Positions 44,202-52,493 of a stretch of 64,000 bases of DNA are shown one piece after another; within the stretch, counting starts at the first letter, position 1; each line of letters starts with the position of its first letter. The notes under the pieces were generated by a model. That model saw only the letters and a list, made by a program, of their open reading frames with translations, ran no database searches and was not told where the DNA came from. The DNA comes from Alphaproteobacteria bacterium (GTDB lineage: Bacteria; Pseudomonadota; Alphaproteobacteria; MPNO01; UBA2964). Position numbers and translations under genes: made by a program. The DNA is taken from the NCBI GenBank assembly GCA_012103315.1, contig WLWZ01000010.1, forward strand, positions 62,001-126,000. Reading direction: 5' to 3'.

Positions 44202-44230
44202 AAAATCCTCTCTCCAGCAATGAGGATTTT
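44202..44230 (+). promoter_or_regulatory. Hairpin enclosing the Shine-Dalgarno of the BisC-type gene
   Basis: AAAATCCTC (44202-44210) pairs perfectly with GAGGATTTT (44222-44230) around an 11-base loop. The GAGG in the 3' arm is the only good ribosome-binding site for the ATG at 44234, with eight bases between. The folded leader would hide the ribosome site, so translation may depend on hairpin opening. The site cannot also be a terminator for a plus-strand gene because the upstream gene is on the other strand. Confidence 0.55.
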
Positions 44231-44233
44231 CTG

Positions 44234-46540
44234 ATGGCGACTAAACTGTTCCGCAATTCATCACATTGGGGCGCTTATCTGGCAGAGGTTGAAGACGGCC
44301 GGGTGACCGGCGTTCAGCCATTCGAAGAAGACCCCAACCCGTCACCGATGCTGGAATCTATACCGCATTCGGTTCATACCGAGACGCGCGTTGCGCGACC
44401 TTTTGTCCGCGAAGGCTGGCTCAAAAACGGTCCGGGCAATGGTGAAGGCCGCGGGCGCGAGCCGTTTGTACCGGTCAGCTGGGAAAAGGCCTACGACCTG
44501 GTTGCCGGTGAGCTAAAGCGCGTCAAAGAGACTTATAGCAATGATGCGATCCTTGGCGGCTCCTATGGTTGGTCGAGTGCCGGAACGTTCCATCACGCGC
44601 GTATGCTGGTGAGGAAGTTTCTGTTCGCGGCCGGAGGCTGTGTCGATCAATCGTCGAATTACAGTTTTGGTGCGGCCATGGCCTTTGTGCCGCATGTCGC
44701 GGGCGATATGCGCTCGGTTACCGGGCCGCTGACCTCGTGGTCGGCGGTGGAACGGCACGCCAAGAACCTCGTCGTCTTTGGTGGGATCAATCCCAAGAAC
44801 ACCCAGGCAGCACGCGGCGGCAATGTTGCGCACGAATTTTTGCCCTCCATGAAGAAGCTGGCAGCAGCAAGGGTAGATGTCATCAATGTCAGCCCGTGCC
44901 GTGACGATGCGCCAGAATTTTTAGATCCAACTTGGATCGCCATCCGGCCAAACACTGATACCGCAATGATGCTGGCGTTGGCTCATACGCTGATTGTTGA
45001 AGATCTGCATGATGCAGATTTCCTGGAGAATTACTGCGAAGGTTTTGATCGCGTAAGCCCTTACTTGATGGGTGAAACAGATGGTCAGCCAAAGGATGCG
45101 GATTGGGCGGCAGCGATAACCGGTATTGATGCTGATGTATTGCGTAAGCTTGCTCGTCAGATGGCTTCCGGCCGCACGATGATGTCGGCAACTTGGTCAT
45201 TGCAGCGCGGTGATCATGGTGAACAACCCTACTGGGCATTGATCTTGCTGGCGAGCGTTCTCGGGCATATTGGGTTGCCCGGTGGTGGATACACGTTTGG
45301 CTATGGCTCGACCGGTGGCATGGGCAATGCCCCGCCCTTGTTCCGTCCGCCATCGATGAGTGCGGGCCGTAACCCGACTAACTATGCCATTCCCGCGGCA
45401 CGGATCACCGATGCCTTGCTTAATCCGGGTGATGTAATCGATTACAACGGCAAGAAAATCACGCTGCCCGATATAAAGATGATCTATTGGTGCGGTGGTA
45501 ACCCGTTCCATCATCATCAGGATCTCAATCGGTTGCGGCAAGGTTGGCAACGACCGGAAACAGTGATCGTGCATGAGCCTTGGTGGACAGCAACAGCCCG
45601 CCATGCCGATATCGTGCTTCCGGCCACCACGTCGCTTGAGCGCAATGATTTTGGTTCAGCGGCGCGGGACCCTTACCTCGTTGTTATGGAAAAAGCGATT
45701 GAGCCGGTCGGGGAATCGAAGAACGATTTCGATATCCTGGTCGAGTTGTCAAAACGCCTCGGCTGTGAAGAAGAGTTTACCGAAGGCCGCGACGAGGATG
45801 CCTGGCTACGATTTTTATATGAAAGCTGCCGTGAAGGTGCCAAGACCAATGAAGCGGCAATGCCCGACTTTGATACATTTTGGGAAAAGGGTTCGTTTAA
45901 AATTCCAGACCGCGAAGATGAGTACACACTTTTCACAGATTTCCGTGAAGACCCTGTGGCAAATCGGCTGAAAACCAAATCTGGAAAGTTTGAGCTCTAT
46001 TCGACCAAGATTGAAAAGTTTGGCTATGACGATTGCCCGCCGCATGTGACGTGGATGGAACCGGCGGAATGGCTTGGCTCAGAAAAGACGGCTGACTATC
46101 CGCTGCATATGATGTCGAGCCAGCCGAAAGACCGACTTCATAGTCAGATGGATGACGGTCCAGTGAGTGGTGCCTCTAAAGTGTCTGGTCGTGAACCGGT
46201 TGAGATTAATCCGGAGGATGCTGCGGCACGTGGGATTGTCGCCGGAGATTTGGTCAGAGTGTTTAATGATCGGGGTGCGTGTCTTGCTGGGGCCGTGATC
46301 AATGATGATATCAGGCCAAGCGTCATCCGGTTGTCGGCGGGGGCCTGGTACGACTCTGATGGTGGTGCGCCTGGTGCACTGGAAATTCATGGTAACCCAA
46401 ACGTGCTGACCCGCGACAAGGCAACTTCAAAGGTTGGACAGGCTCCGACCTCCACCACAGCGCTGGTTGAAATCGAAAAACATGACGAAGCTGCACCCGA
46501 TATTAATGTCTCACGGGCACCAGAAGTGGTCTCTGCCTAA
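44234..46540 (+). CDS. DMSO reductase family molybdoenzyme (BisC/TorA type)
   Basis: The 768-residue enzyme belongs to the Mo-bis-MGD family, type III, which has no Fe-S cluster motif at its N-terminus. The molybdenum ligand is expected at Ser115 in GGSYGWSSAGTFHHA. Further signatures are FGGINPKNTQAARGG, WSLQRGDHGEQPYWALILLASVLGHIGLPGGGY, WWTATARHADIVLPATTSLERND and the C-terminal MSSQPKDRLHSQMDDG and KATSKVGQAPTSTTALVEIE. No twin-arginine signal is present, so a cytoplasmic biotin-sulfoxide or methionine-sulfoxide type reductase, or another oxo-transfer enzyme, is likely. No cytochrome partner is adjacent. Hairpin-masked ribosome site precedes it. Confidence 0.93.
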   Translation: MATKLFRNSSHWGAYLAEVEDGRVTGVQPFEEDPNPSPMLESIPHSVHTETRVARPFVREGWLKNGPGNGEGRGREPFVPVSWEKAYDLVAGELKRVKETYSNDAILGGSYGWSSAGTFHHARMLVRKFLFAAGGCVDQSSNYSFGAAMAFVPHVAGDMRSVTGPLTSWSAVERHAKNLVVFGGINPKNTQAARGGNVAHEFLPSMKKLAAARVDVINVSPCRDDAPEFLDPTWIAIRPNTDTAMMLALAHTLIVEDLHDADFLENYCEGFDRVSPYLMGETDGQPKDADWAAAITGIDADVLRKLARQMASGRTMMSATWSLQRGDHGEQPYWALILLASVLGHIGLPGGGYTFGYGSTGGMGNAPPLFRPPSMSAGRNPTNYAIPAARITDALLNPGDVIDYNGKKITLPDIKMIYWCGGNPFHHHQDLNRLRQGWQRPETVIVHEPWWTATARHADIVLPATTSLERNDFGSAARDPYLVVMEKAIEPVGESKNDFDILVELSKRLGCEEEFTEGRDEDAWLRFLYESCREGAKTNEAAMPDFDTFWEKGSFKIPDREDEYTLFTDFREDPVANRLKTKSGKFELYSTKIEKFGYDDCPPHVTWMEPAEWLGSEKTADYPLHMMSSQPKDRLHSQMDDGPVSGASKVSGREPVEINPEDAAARGIVAGDLVRVFNDRGACLAGAVINDDIRPSVIRLSAGAWYDSDGGAPGALEIHGNPNVLTRDKATSKVGQAPTSTTALVEIEKHDEAAPDINVSRAPEVVSA

Positions 46541-46569
46541 GTGCAAATTTAGTAAATTAAAAGGAGATT

Positions 46570-46611
46570 ATGAGCGGATTTAGCCTCATCTGTTACGGCT
46601 TAATTCGGTAA
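46570..46611 (+). CDS. Possible 13-residue leader peptide
   Basis: An AAAAGGAG ribosome site at ideal spacing precedes ATG 46570, opening a 13-codon frame (MSGFSLICYGLIR) ending in TAA. It follows the BisC-type gene by 29 bases. The near-perfect translation signal in an otherwise non-coding gap is the only evidence. It could be a leader peptide, a tiny membrane-active peptide or chance. Composition shows no run of a single amino acid that would suggest classical attenuation. Confidence 0.25.
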   Translation: MSGFSLICYGLIR

Positions 46612-46912
46612 CAAATTCGTCATATCTCGTCGATTCGACGTGACTTGCTTGTTCCGTGATTGTGGAAAAAACAAATATAACGAAATAAAAACAATACTTT
46701 AACCCATTGTTCATCTCCAATCGAATTTCTTCACTAAAATTGTGGCCATGCTATAGTTAACGGGCCGGAATGCGATCAGGTGGTGGGTGAGGCTGTCTGA
46801 TTGGTTTGCCTTTCGTCAGGTCGGAGGGCGCGTGTTTCGGGGCTAGTGACCGTTTGGCGCTAAGACTGAATACAGATGAGTGCCGATCGGTCCCGGAAGG
46901 GGAGACAGGGCT
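46612..46912 (+). other. Long AT-rich intergenic leader of the symporter gene
   Basis: This is the rest of the largest gene-free stretch in the window (about 370 bases with the small frame). The first half is markedly AT-rich (46670-46740) compared with neighbours. A TATAGT at 46752-46757 with a weak TTCACT 16 bases upstream could be a sigma-70-type promoter, leaving a 155-base untranslated leader. I found no known riboswitch pattern or clear inverted repeat in it. Confidence 0.4.
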
Positions 46913-48886
46913 TTGAGTACGAAAGTCATTTGGTTATTTACCTTTGTGGCCCTCTATTGGGCTTATTGTATTTATTGGGGCGTCAGAGGCGCCCAGATGG
47001 CACGCACCGCAGGTGATTACTTTATCGCCGGTCGAAGCATCTCAATGTGGGTGTTTGTGCTTGCCGCAACCGCAACATCATTTTCTGGCTGGACGTTTAT
47101 GGGACATCCTGGCCTCGTCTATCGCGACGGGTTCCAGTACGCCTATGCATCGTTCTACGCCATAACCATTCCCTTTACAGGGGTGATGTTTCTGAAACGC
47201 CAGTGGATGCTGGGCAAACGTTTCGGGTATGTGACGCCAGGGGAAATGTTCTCAGATTACTTCCGGGGCGATTTTATCCGAATTCTAACGGTAATCGTCG
47301 CGCTGCTATTCTCCATTCCTTATCTTGGGTTGCAGCTAAGGGCGTCTGGCTTCCTGTTTAACGTTCTGACCGATAGTTATGTCGCCGTTAACGTTGGTAT
47401 GTGGGTGCTATCCGCCGTTGTGTTCATATATGTGGCTTCAGGTGGATTACGCTCGGTGGCCTATGTGGACACGTTACAATGTGTCCTGCTGGCTATCGGT
47501 ATCATCATAACCGGTATTATTGCGCTTAATCTTGCCGGCGGTTGGGAGTCGTTGAATGCTGGACTGGCCAAGCTTGGCGCGTCGACCATTGGTAAGTGGG
47601 GAACCACGAAGGGGTTAGGAGGTGGTGATTATAACGCCTACTTTGCTGTTCCTGGGGTTATCCAGTTTACCGCGGGTCTCGGAAAGGAAACGCCGGTTGG
47701 TGGTCTTTGGACCGGGATCATGATCCTGACCTACATGTTTGCGCTTATGGGCATTCATTCTGCCCCGGCATTTTCGATGTGGGCGTTCTCCAACAGCAAC
47801 CCTAAACCTTTTGCACCGCAGCAGGTCTGGGCCTCTTCCTTCGGAATTGGTCTTATTTTGTTCCTGTTTACGGCGTTTCAGGGCATGGGAGCCCATCTGT
47901 TGGGCGCAAATGGTGCGGTTACGCAAGCGGAGATCGGTATTGCTAACGTTCTACCGGATCTAACGGACAATAAGCAGGGTGGACTCGTACCGCATTACTT
48001 TAACCAGCTTGGGGACACAGCGCCCTGGTTGGTTGGTTTGCTGGCGGTCTGTGCGTTGGCAGCAATGCAGTCTACGGGGGCAGCCTATATGTCCACTGCT
48101 GGCGGCATGTTGACCCGTGACCTCTATAAGCGATACCTCAACCCGAATGCATCGCATGAAACCCAAAAACTGTTTGGGCGAATTGGTGTTGCTTTCATCG
48201 TGTTGTCCGCGCTTACAGTGGCGACCTACTCAGCCGATGCGCTTGTGTTGTTAGGAGGTCTGGCTGTTGCCTTCGGGTTCCAGATGTGGCCATCGCTAGC
48301 ATCAGTGTGCTGGTTTCCGTGGATTACCCGTCAAGGGGCGACCTGGGGACTACTCGCCGGTATCCTCGGTGTCATCTTTACCGAAAACTTTGGCGCGTCG
48401 ATTGCCCTGTTCTTTGGGATTGAGTTGGGTTGGGGCCGCTGGCCTTGGACCATTCATTCCGCCGGTTGGGGTATGATCTGCAATCTCGCAGTTCTCATCC
48501 CAGTCTCGTTCATGACTCAGGACGAAGGTGAGAGAGAGCATCGCATGAAGTATCATAACTTCCTGCGGGAGCACGCTTCGCTTGGTGCTGACAAGAAGAA
48601 ACTCGTTCCGGTGGCGTGGGGTATCACGCTGGCGTGGCTGTTCTTCGGCGTCGGACCTGGTGCTGTGATCGGTAACGACATCTTTGGAGCACCAAATGCT
48701 GGTGTTGATGGCTGGACCTTTGGCATCCCATCGATCTGGGCATGGCAAATCATTTTCTGGGCACTTGGCGTGTTCATGATGTGGTTCTTGGCCTACAAGA
48801 TGGAAATGTCCACAGTTCCGGAAAAGGATGTTGTGGCCTTAACTGACGATATCGGTGATGCCGCTGAGCCTGCTCAGGGCGAATAA
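46913..48886 (+). CDS. Sodium:solute symporter (SSS family)
   Basis: The protein is a multi-pass inner-membrane transporter with about 13-15 hydrophobic helices. The family pattern is seen in RTAGDYFIAGRSISMWVFVLAATATSFSGWTFMGHPG, VASGGLRSVAYVDTLQ, and LAAMQSTGAAYMSTAGGMLTRDLYKRYLNP, which form the sodium and substrate sites of SSS members. These import carboxylates, amino acids or sugars with sodium. The track starts at GTG 46880; a TTG at 46913 with GGGGAG upstream removes an unlikely hydrophilic leader and gives 657 residues. It is monocistronic and ends before a strong terminator. The substrate is unknown. Confidence 0.9.
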   Translation: MSTKVIWLFTFVALYWAYCIYWGVRGAQMARTAGDYFIAGRSISMWVFVLAATATSFSGWTFMGHPGLVYRDGFQYAYASFYAITIPFTGVMFLKRQWMLGKRFGYVTPGEMFSDYFRGDFIRILTVIVALLFSIPYLGLQLRASGFLFNVLTDSYVAVNVGMWVLSAVVFIYVASGGLRSVAYVDTLQCVLLAIGIIITGIIALNLAGGWESLNAGLAKLGASTIGKWGTTKGLGGGDYNAYFAVPGVIQFTAGLGKETPVGGLWTGIMILTYMFALMGIHSAPAFSMWAFSNSNPKPFAPQQVWASSFGIGLILFLFTAFQGMGAHLLGANGAVTQAEIGIANVLPDLTDNKQGGLVPHYFNQLGDTAPWLVGLLAVCALAAMQSTGAAYMSTAGGMLTRDLYKRYLNPNASHETQKLFGRIGVAFIVLSALTVATYSADALVLLGGLAVAFGFQMWPSLASVCWFPWITRQGATWGLLAGILGVIFTENFGASIALFFGIELGWGRWPWTIHSAGWGMICNLAVLIPVSFMTQDEGEREHRMKYHNFLREHASLGADKKKLVPVAWGITLAWLFFGVGPGAVIGNDIFGAPNAGVDGWTFGIPSIWAWQIIFWALGVFMMWFLAYKMEMSTVPEKDVVALTDDIGDAAEPAQGE

Positions 48887-48925
48887 TCGACGATATCAGG
48901 ACCATTACGGTCTTATGAGACCGAG

Positions 48926-48955
48926 CGGGGGAAGGGCAATGCCCTTCCCCCGTTT
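48926..48955 (+). terminator. Rho-independent terminator after the symporter gene
   Basis: CGGGGGAAGGGC and GCCCTTCCCCCG form a perfect 12-base-pair stem with a three-base loop (AAT), followed by TTT. It lies 40 bases after the symporter stop. The uridine tract is short, but the stem is very stable. Confidence 0.85.
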
Positions 48956-49008
48956 CGTATCTGAGTTATAAAGAACCAAACGAATTACCGCAGAATAGAG
49001 CAGGGACA

Positions 49009-49248
49009 ATGGAGACGCTGGCATCGCCAGAATATTTTTGGGTCTGGGCGCTGTTATTGACAGGCGCGTTATTTTACCCGGTGCGACAGCTCATCTGGGT
49101 TATGCAGGTTCGCCGTGCTGAACGTGACGACAATCAGGATGAGGAACGCCGAACGGCTTTAAAGAAGCGGGCGACAGTAACGTCGATCCTATTGTGCTCT
49201 TTGTTTTCTTTTTTCTATAGCCACCACCTGTTTACGAGTATCCCGTGA
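49009..49248 (+). CDS. Small two-helix membrane protein, uncharacterised
   Basis: I do not recognise this 79-residue protein. It has two hydrophobic segments (about residues 10-32 and 58-72) separated by a charged loop rich in Arg, Glu and Asp (RRAERDDNQDEERRTALKKR). Both ends thus lie on the same side of the membrane. Its last four bases (GTGA) overlap the GTG start of the following TPR protein gene, which indicates translational coupling and supports it as a real gene. It is preceded by the symporter terminator, so it begins a new transcript. Confidence 0.65.
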   Translation: METLASPEYFWVWALLLTGALFYPVRQLIWVMQVRRAERDDNQDEERRTALKKRATVTSILLCSLFSFFYSHHLFTSIP

Positions 49249-49856
49249 ACCCCCGTGTTTTAAGGCGTTTTATTATCTTGATGGCGATTGCGACTGTCGT
49301 TGCCTTCAGCGTTTGGGGGGTGGTTCGCATGATGACCGAGCAGGAACCAGGCGATTATCACACGAGAGCTGGAGACATTCTTCTTTCCGATAAGAAGTTC
49401 GACAAAGCGTTAGCGAGTTTCAATGACGCTTTAAAGGAGATGCCAAACCATCGTGGGGCAATAATGGGTCGTGCGATTGTGTTTATGCAGTCCGGCAAAA
49501 TTCGTGAGGCAAATGCTGAGTTGACCTACCTCATTAAGTTTCTGACCAAATCACTAAAACCAGATGACCCTACCGGACGCGGTGTGTTGGCTGCCGCCTA
49601 CGCTAATCGCGGTATCCTTAAAGACCGGCAAGGTAAATATAAAGAAGCGTTGGCAGATTATATCGAGGCGCTTAAGACGGATGAGGAAGTGGTTGAAGGT
49701 CCGGGGGTAATCGACAAAATTCTCTATAGCTCGGGCCGTACATCGACGGTTCGCAAGCGAGCACAATATATTTACAAGCAATTGCAACGACCGCCCGAAA
49801 AGCGATTGTTAAAAATACCAGAGCTGGACGCACAGCAACGGATGCACAAACCGTAA
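49245..49856 (+). CDS. Membrane-anchored TPR protein
   Basis: This 203-residue protein has an N-terminal transmembrane anchor (about residues 8-28, FIILMAIATVVAFSVWGVV). Tetratricopeptide-like repeats face the other side: YHTRAGDILLSDKKFDKALASFNDALKEMP, a second helix pair around 75-100, and AAYANRGILKDRQGKYKEALADYIEALK. It probably acts as a protein-interaction scaffold at the membrane. It uses a GTG start overlapping the previous small membrane gene by four bases; the two likely work together. It converges on a minus-strand gene with eight bases between stops. Confidence 0.8.
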   Translation: MNPRVLRRFIILMAIATVVAFSVWGVVRMMTEQEPGDYHTRAGDILLSDKKFDKALASFNDALKEMPNHRGAIMGRAIVFMQSGKIREANAELTYLIKFLTKSLKPDDPTGRGVLAAAYANRGILKDRQGKYKEALADYIEALKTDEEVVEGPGVIDKILYSSGRTSTVRKRAQYIYKQLQRPPEKRLLKIPELDAQQRMHKP

Positions 49857-49864
49857 CGCTGCGC

Positions 49865-50074
49865 CTAGAACTTAACGACACCGAGGACGTCCTGAAACAG
49901 GACAAGAAAGAAAAACACCGCCGCGATACAGCCAAATAGCAGGTGGCCGAAATCGGTATTTCCATCGGGGTTGCGCGCGCGGACGCCCTTCCAGGCGATA
50001 AAACCGGTCACCGCTAGAAATATGATGTTTACCGGCATTTCGAGCTGCGGCGATAGATCAAGAAATTCAAGCAT
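49865..50074 (-). CDS. Small membrane protein, uncharacterised
   Basis: The 69-residue product has two hydrophobic helices (about residues 14-30 and 46-65) flanking a polar loop (KGVRARNPDGNTDFGH). I cannot assign a family. Size, hydrophobic pattern and a position 38 bases after the preceding minus-strand gene support expression as part of that transcript, but the evidence is modest. Confidence 0.55.
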   Translation of the reverse strand: MLEFLDLSPQLEMPVNIIFLAVTGFIAWKGVRARNPDGNTDFGHLLFGCIAAVFFFLVLFQDVLGVVKF

Positions 50075-50112
50075 GGCACCAGTATACGGCTTTGTAGGCT
50101 GGCCATAAAGGC

Positions 50113-50595
50113 TCAGGGTGTCGGGATTGGCCCCTGGTTTATGTTCTTTATCGTTTCATCGGAGAAATATGGCGGCAAAATCTGGCTGGTTTGTGCTGTT
50201 GTTAAATGGCTCAACCAAATTCCACCACCAAGACAAAATACAATCACGGCAGCCGCGCCGCAAAATCGTTTTGCGCCATCAGGGACGACGTTTCGGAATT
50301 CAGGATCATAGCGATGGTAGATAGTGTCAGCGTCATTTAGCATACCTGCTGCGTCCAGCCCGTGGATGTGTCGGGCATAGTGTCGCGCCCAAATCGGTAC
50401 CTGATTATGGAGCATGTAGGTGCCGAAAATCTCATCGCTTTCATCAGTGGGAATGTCCGTGCCGAACCAGTCTCGGTAGGCGAGCTGTAGGAGTTGAAAT
50501 TCCCCGATTTGCAATAAATTGGCGGCGCGCGCGATTTCGGCACGCTCAGGGTGTTCGTCGTGCTCCGGGTTAAGCAGTGTTTTTAACAGGCCCAT
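50113..50595 (-). CDS. Uncharacterised single-span membrane protein
   Basis: This 160-residue protein has an acidic, histidine-containing N-terminal domain of about 105 residues (MGLLKTLLNPEHDEHPERAEIARAANLLQIGEFQLLQLAYRDWFG region). One transmembrane helix (about 110-128, GAAAVIVFCLGGGIWLSHL) and a short outer tail follow. The N-terminal part looks like a helical cytosolic domain. I recognise no family and no catalytic motif. Codon use resembles its neighbours, and the opposite-strand frames are shorter, so it is likely a true gene. Confidence 0.65.
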   Translation of the reverse strand: MGLLKTLLNPEHDEHPERAEIARAANLLQIGEFQLLQLAYRDWFGTDIPTDESDEIFGTYMLHNQVPIWARHYARHIHGLDAAGMLNDADTIYHRYDPEFRNVVPDGAKRFCGAAAVIVFCLGGGIWLSHLTTAQTSQILPPYFSDETIKNINQGPIPTP

Positions 50596-50679
50596 CGCGG
50601 GCTTACCTTGGTTATGCCCTTAGGATACCAAACTACAATGGCAGTTGCAGGTTACTGACGCCAACGAAAATGAAGAATG

Positions 50680-51147
50680 TTAGAGCTGTTCAGAGTCTTC
50701 AATAGTTGAGTTTGTTTCGCCCTTGCCGTCATGCTTCTCGGCAAATTTAATGACCCGTTCAAAGAACGTGAAGAACTGATTGAACGCTTCTTTTCGCTCG
50801 GCGCGTCGTTCCTGCCGGCGTTCAACCCGTTTCTTTTCAAGTTGCTCCGGTGTTGCAGAGGGCATTTGTGTCGCGTTGCCACTGCCGGCACACACCATAT
50901 GTTCGTCACGGACCTTGCACATTGTGATGACGCCGGTTTTTCGGTCTAGCGTCCAGCTCGCGCCATTCTCGATCTTGATAATTTCGTAGCGCGGTGCTGA
51001 CACGGATTTCTCCGCGTTGCCTTTTGCGGCCTGAACCGGTTTCACAGCGGCATCAGGCAATACAAGGGCGGCGACCACGATAGCGATCGCGACCAGTCCG
51101 CTACCGGTTAAAATTGCTTTACCTAAATAAGCGTTGTTCGGGGACAT
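50680..51147 (-). CDS. Uncharacterised envelope protein with membrane anchor and coiled-coil
   Basis: The 155-residue product starts at ATG 51147 (MSPNNAYLGKAILTGSG); the ORF track adds 16 upstream residues that look non-coding. A transmembrane anchor or uncleaved signal (about 10-33) is followed by a small domain (APRYEIIKIENGASWTLDRKTGVITMCKVRDEHMVCAG) with two cysteines. This has the look of a beta-hairpin periplasmic module. A strongly basic, Glu/Arg-rich helix comes next (EQLEKKRVERRQERRAERKEAFNQFF). The function is unknown. It is divergent from the YciI-like gene. Confidence 0.65.
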   Translation of the reverse strand: MSPNNAYLGKAILTGSGLVAIAIVVAALVLPDAAVKPVQAAKGNAEKSVSAPRYEIIKIENGASWTLDRKTGVITMCKVRDEHMVCAGSGNATQMPSATPEQLEKKRVERRQERRAERKEAFNQFFTFFERVIKFAEKHDGKGETNSTIEDSEQL

Positions 51148-51312
51148 CCATAAATCTCCATAAATACCTAGCCACGATGTACCCCCACACATCATTGCTT
51201 GCGTTAAGGCAGATATAGGTCGAAGAAAATCAAATTCAACGGATATTAATCATAGCGATTTTGTGACAGTCTATGACAATCTTGTGAAATTACGGTTCAG
51301 AGAGGAATTTCA

Positions 51313-51627
51313 ATGCTTTATATGTGCTACGGGGTAGACGGTGCGGACGGAGCTGCGCGACGGGAAACGTCTCGTGAGGAGCATTTTGCGTATTTGAAGG
51401 CAAATGAAGGAATTTTGGTCCTTGGCGGCGCGACCTTGGCGGATGACAACGATGATCGGGTAGGAAGTTGCCTAATTATCAACGTTCCTAATCGGGCAGC
51501 CGCTGATGCCTTCGCCGATGGCGAACCCCTACGGAAAGCTGGCGTGTTTGAATCTTACACGGTGGTTCGGATGCGTCGCGGCCAGTGGAACCCGGCCGCT
51601 GCCCCTGCAACCGCTGAAGGTGATTAG
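51313..51627 (+). CDS. YciI-like protein
   Basis: The 104-residue protein matches the YCII-related family: an alpha/beta fold with a conserved histidine (EEHFAYLKANEGILVLGGATL), then GSCLIINVPNRAAADAFADGEPLRKAGVFESYTVVRMRRGQWN. Family members resemble muconolactone isomerase-like dimers. YciI itself can dehydrochlorinate chloromuconolactone, but most have no known role. A good ribosome site (GAGAGGA) precedes the ATG. The stop overlaps the convergent protease gene by four bases (TTAG). Confidence 0.88.
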   Translation: MLYMCYGVDGADGAARRETSREEHFAYLKANEGILVLGGATLADDNDDRVGSCLIINVPNRAAADAFADGEPLRKAGVFESYTVVRMRRGQWNPAAAPATAEGD

Positions 51628-52478
51628 CGCCAGCGGTTGCCGACCAGGCAATAAACCTTAGCGACGGTCAGACGCCGCCTAAGTTGTCCACCGACGGTCG
51701 GAAAATCACCACTGTTGACAGTAAATCTCTGGCTGCCGTTACCAACATTGCTTTCGCTAACACCGGCCTGTTTTAGAATGTTCAGGAGACTTTCGGGCGT
51801 TGAGGAATAAGAACGTCCTCGCCGTGGGGCGCCTGCAACATGCACACCAATGATCTGGCCAGTAGCATTGACCCAAGGGCCGCCGCTAATACCGCCGAGA
51901 TTGGTCCCTCTATCCGGGACGCGTCTGATTTGCGTCCAGGCCACCACGGGTTCACGGGTCGAATAGCGCCCATCGATAGCCATGGTGCGCCTGCCAATGA
52001 CACGGGCATGGACATCCCCAGGATCGCCCTTGGGAAAGCCAAAGGAATAGCCGTCCTGTCCGCGGGCAACCCGTTTTTCAATGCCCGGCAATGGCGGTGT
52101 GCCGCCATTGGTTCGCAAGATACTGATGTCCGCGTGCGGGTGATGCCATATCTGGCGAACCCGGACGAATTCGCGCTCACCTTTTTGCAACGCAACCTTG
52201 TCACAGCCATCGGCGACATGCCGTGCGGTTACCCATATTCCGTTTCGATCGACTGAAAAAGCAGTGCCGCTGGATGATTGCTGGCGATCTTCAACCGAAA
52301 TCGAAATCACTGGGTCACGACTCGCTGTCGGAGGGACAGAATTTCTATGGGGCGGCTTGGCTACTTCAATTGGCGGTGTTCGTCCGGACGAGTTGTTTGG
52401 GTCATCTGATGTCCATGACTTACCTAATATGGCAACTAAGGCCATGACGACCAGCGCCAGAATGTCCCATATCCGCAT
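51624..52478 (-). CDS. Trypsin-like serine protease, membrane-anchored
   Basis: The 284-residue protein has an N-terminal hydrophobic anchor (about 5-19) and a chymotrypsin-fold protease domain. The catalytic triad is readable as His87 (WVTARHVADGC), Asp117 (HPHADISIL) and Ser198 (GGISGGPWVN). No PDZ domain follows, unlike DegP. The final part (VYCLVGNRWR) is unusual. A periplasmic or outer-facing quality-control or signalling protease is likely. It starts 15 bases after a DUF350 membrane-protein gene and probably shares its transcript. Confidence 0.88.
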   Translation of the reverse strand: MRIWDILALVVMALVAILGKSWTSDDPNNSSGRTPPIEVAKPPHRNSVPPTASRDPVISISVEDRQQSSSGTAFSVDRNGIWVTARHVADGCDKVALQKGEREFVRVRQIWHHPHADISILRTNGGTPPLPGIEKRVARGQDGYSFGFPKGDPGDVHARVIGRRTMAIDGRYSTREPVVAWTQIRRVPDRGTNLGGISGGPWVNATGQIIGVHVAGAPRRGRSYSSTPESLLNILKQAGVSESNVGNGSQRFTVNSGDFPTVGGQLRRRLTVAKVYCLVGNRWR

Positions 52479-52493
52479 GTCCTTTAAACCAGT

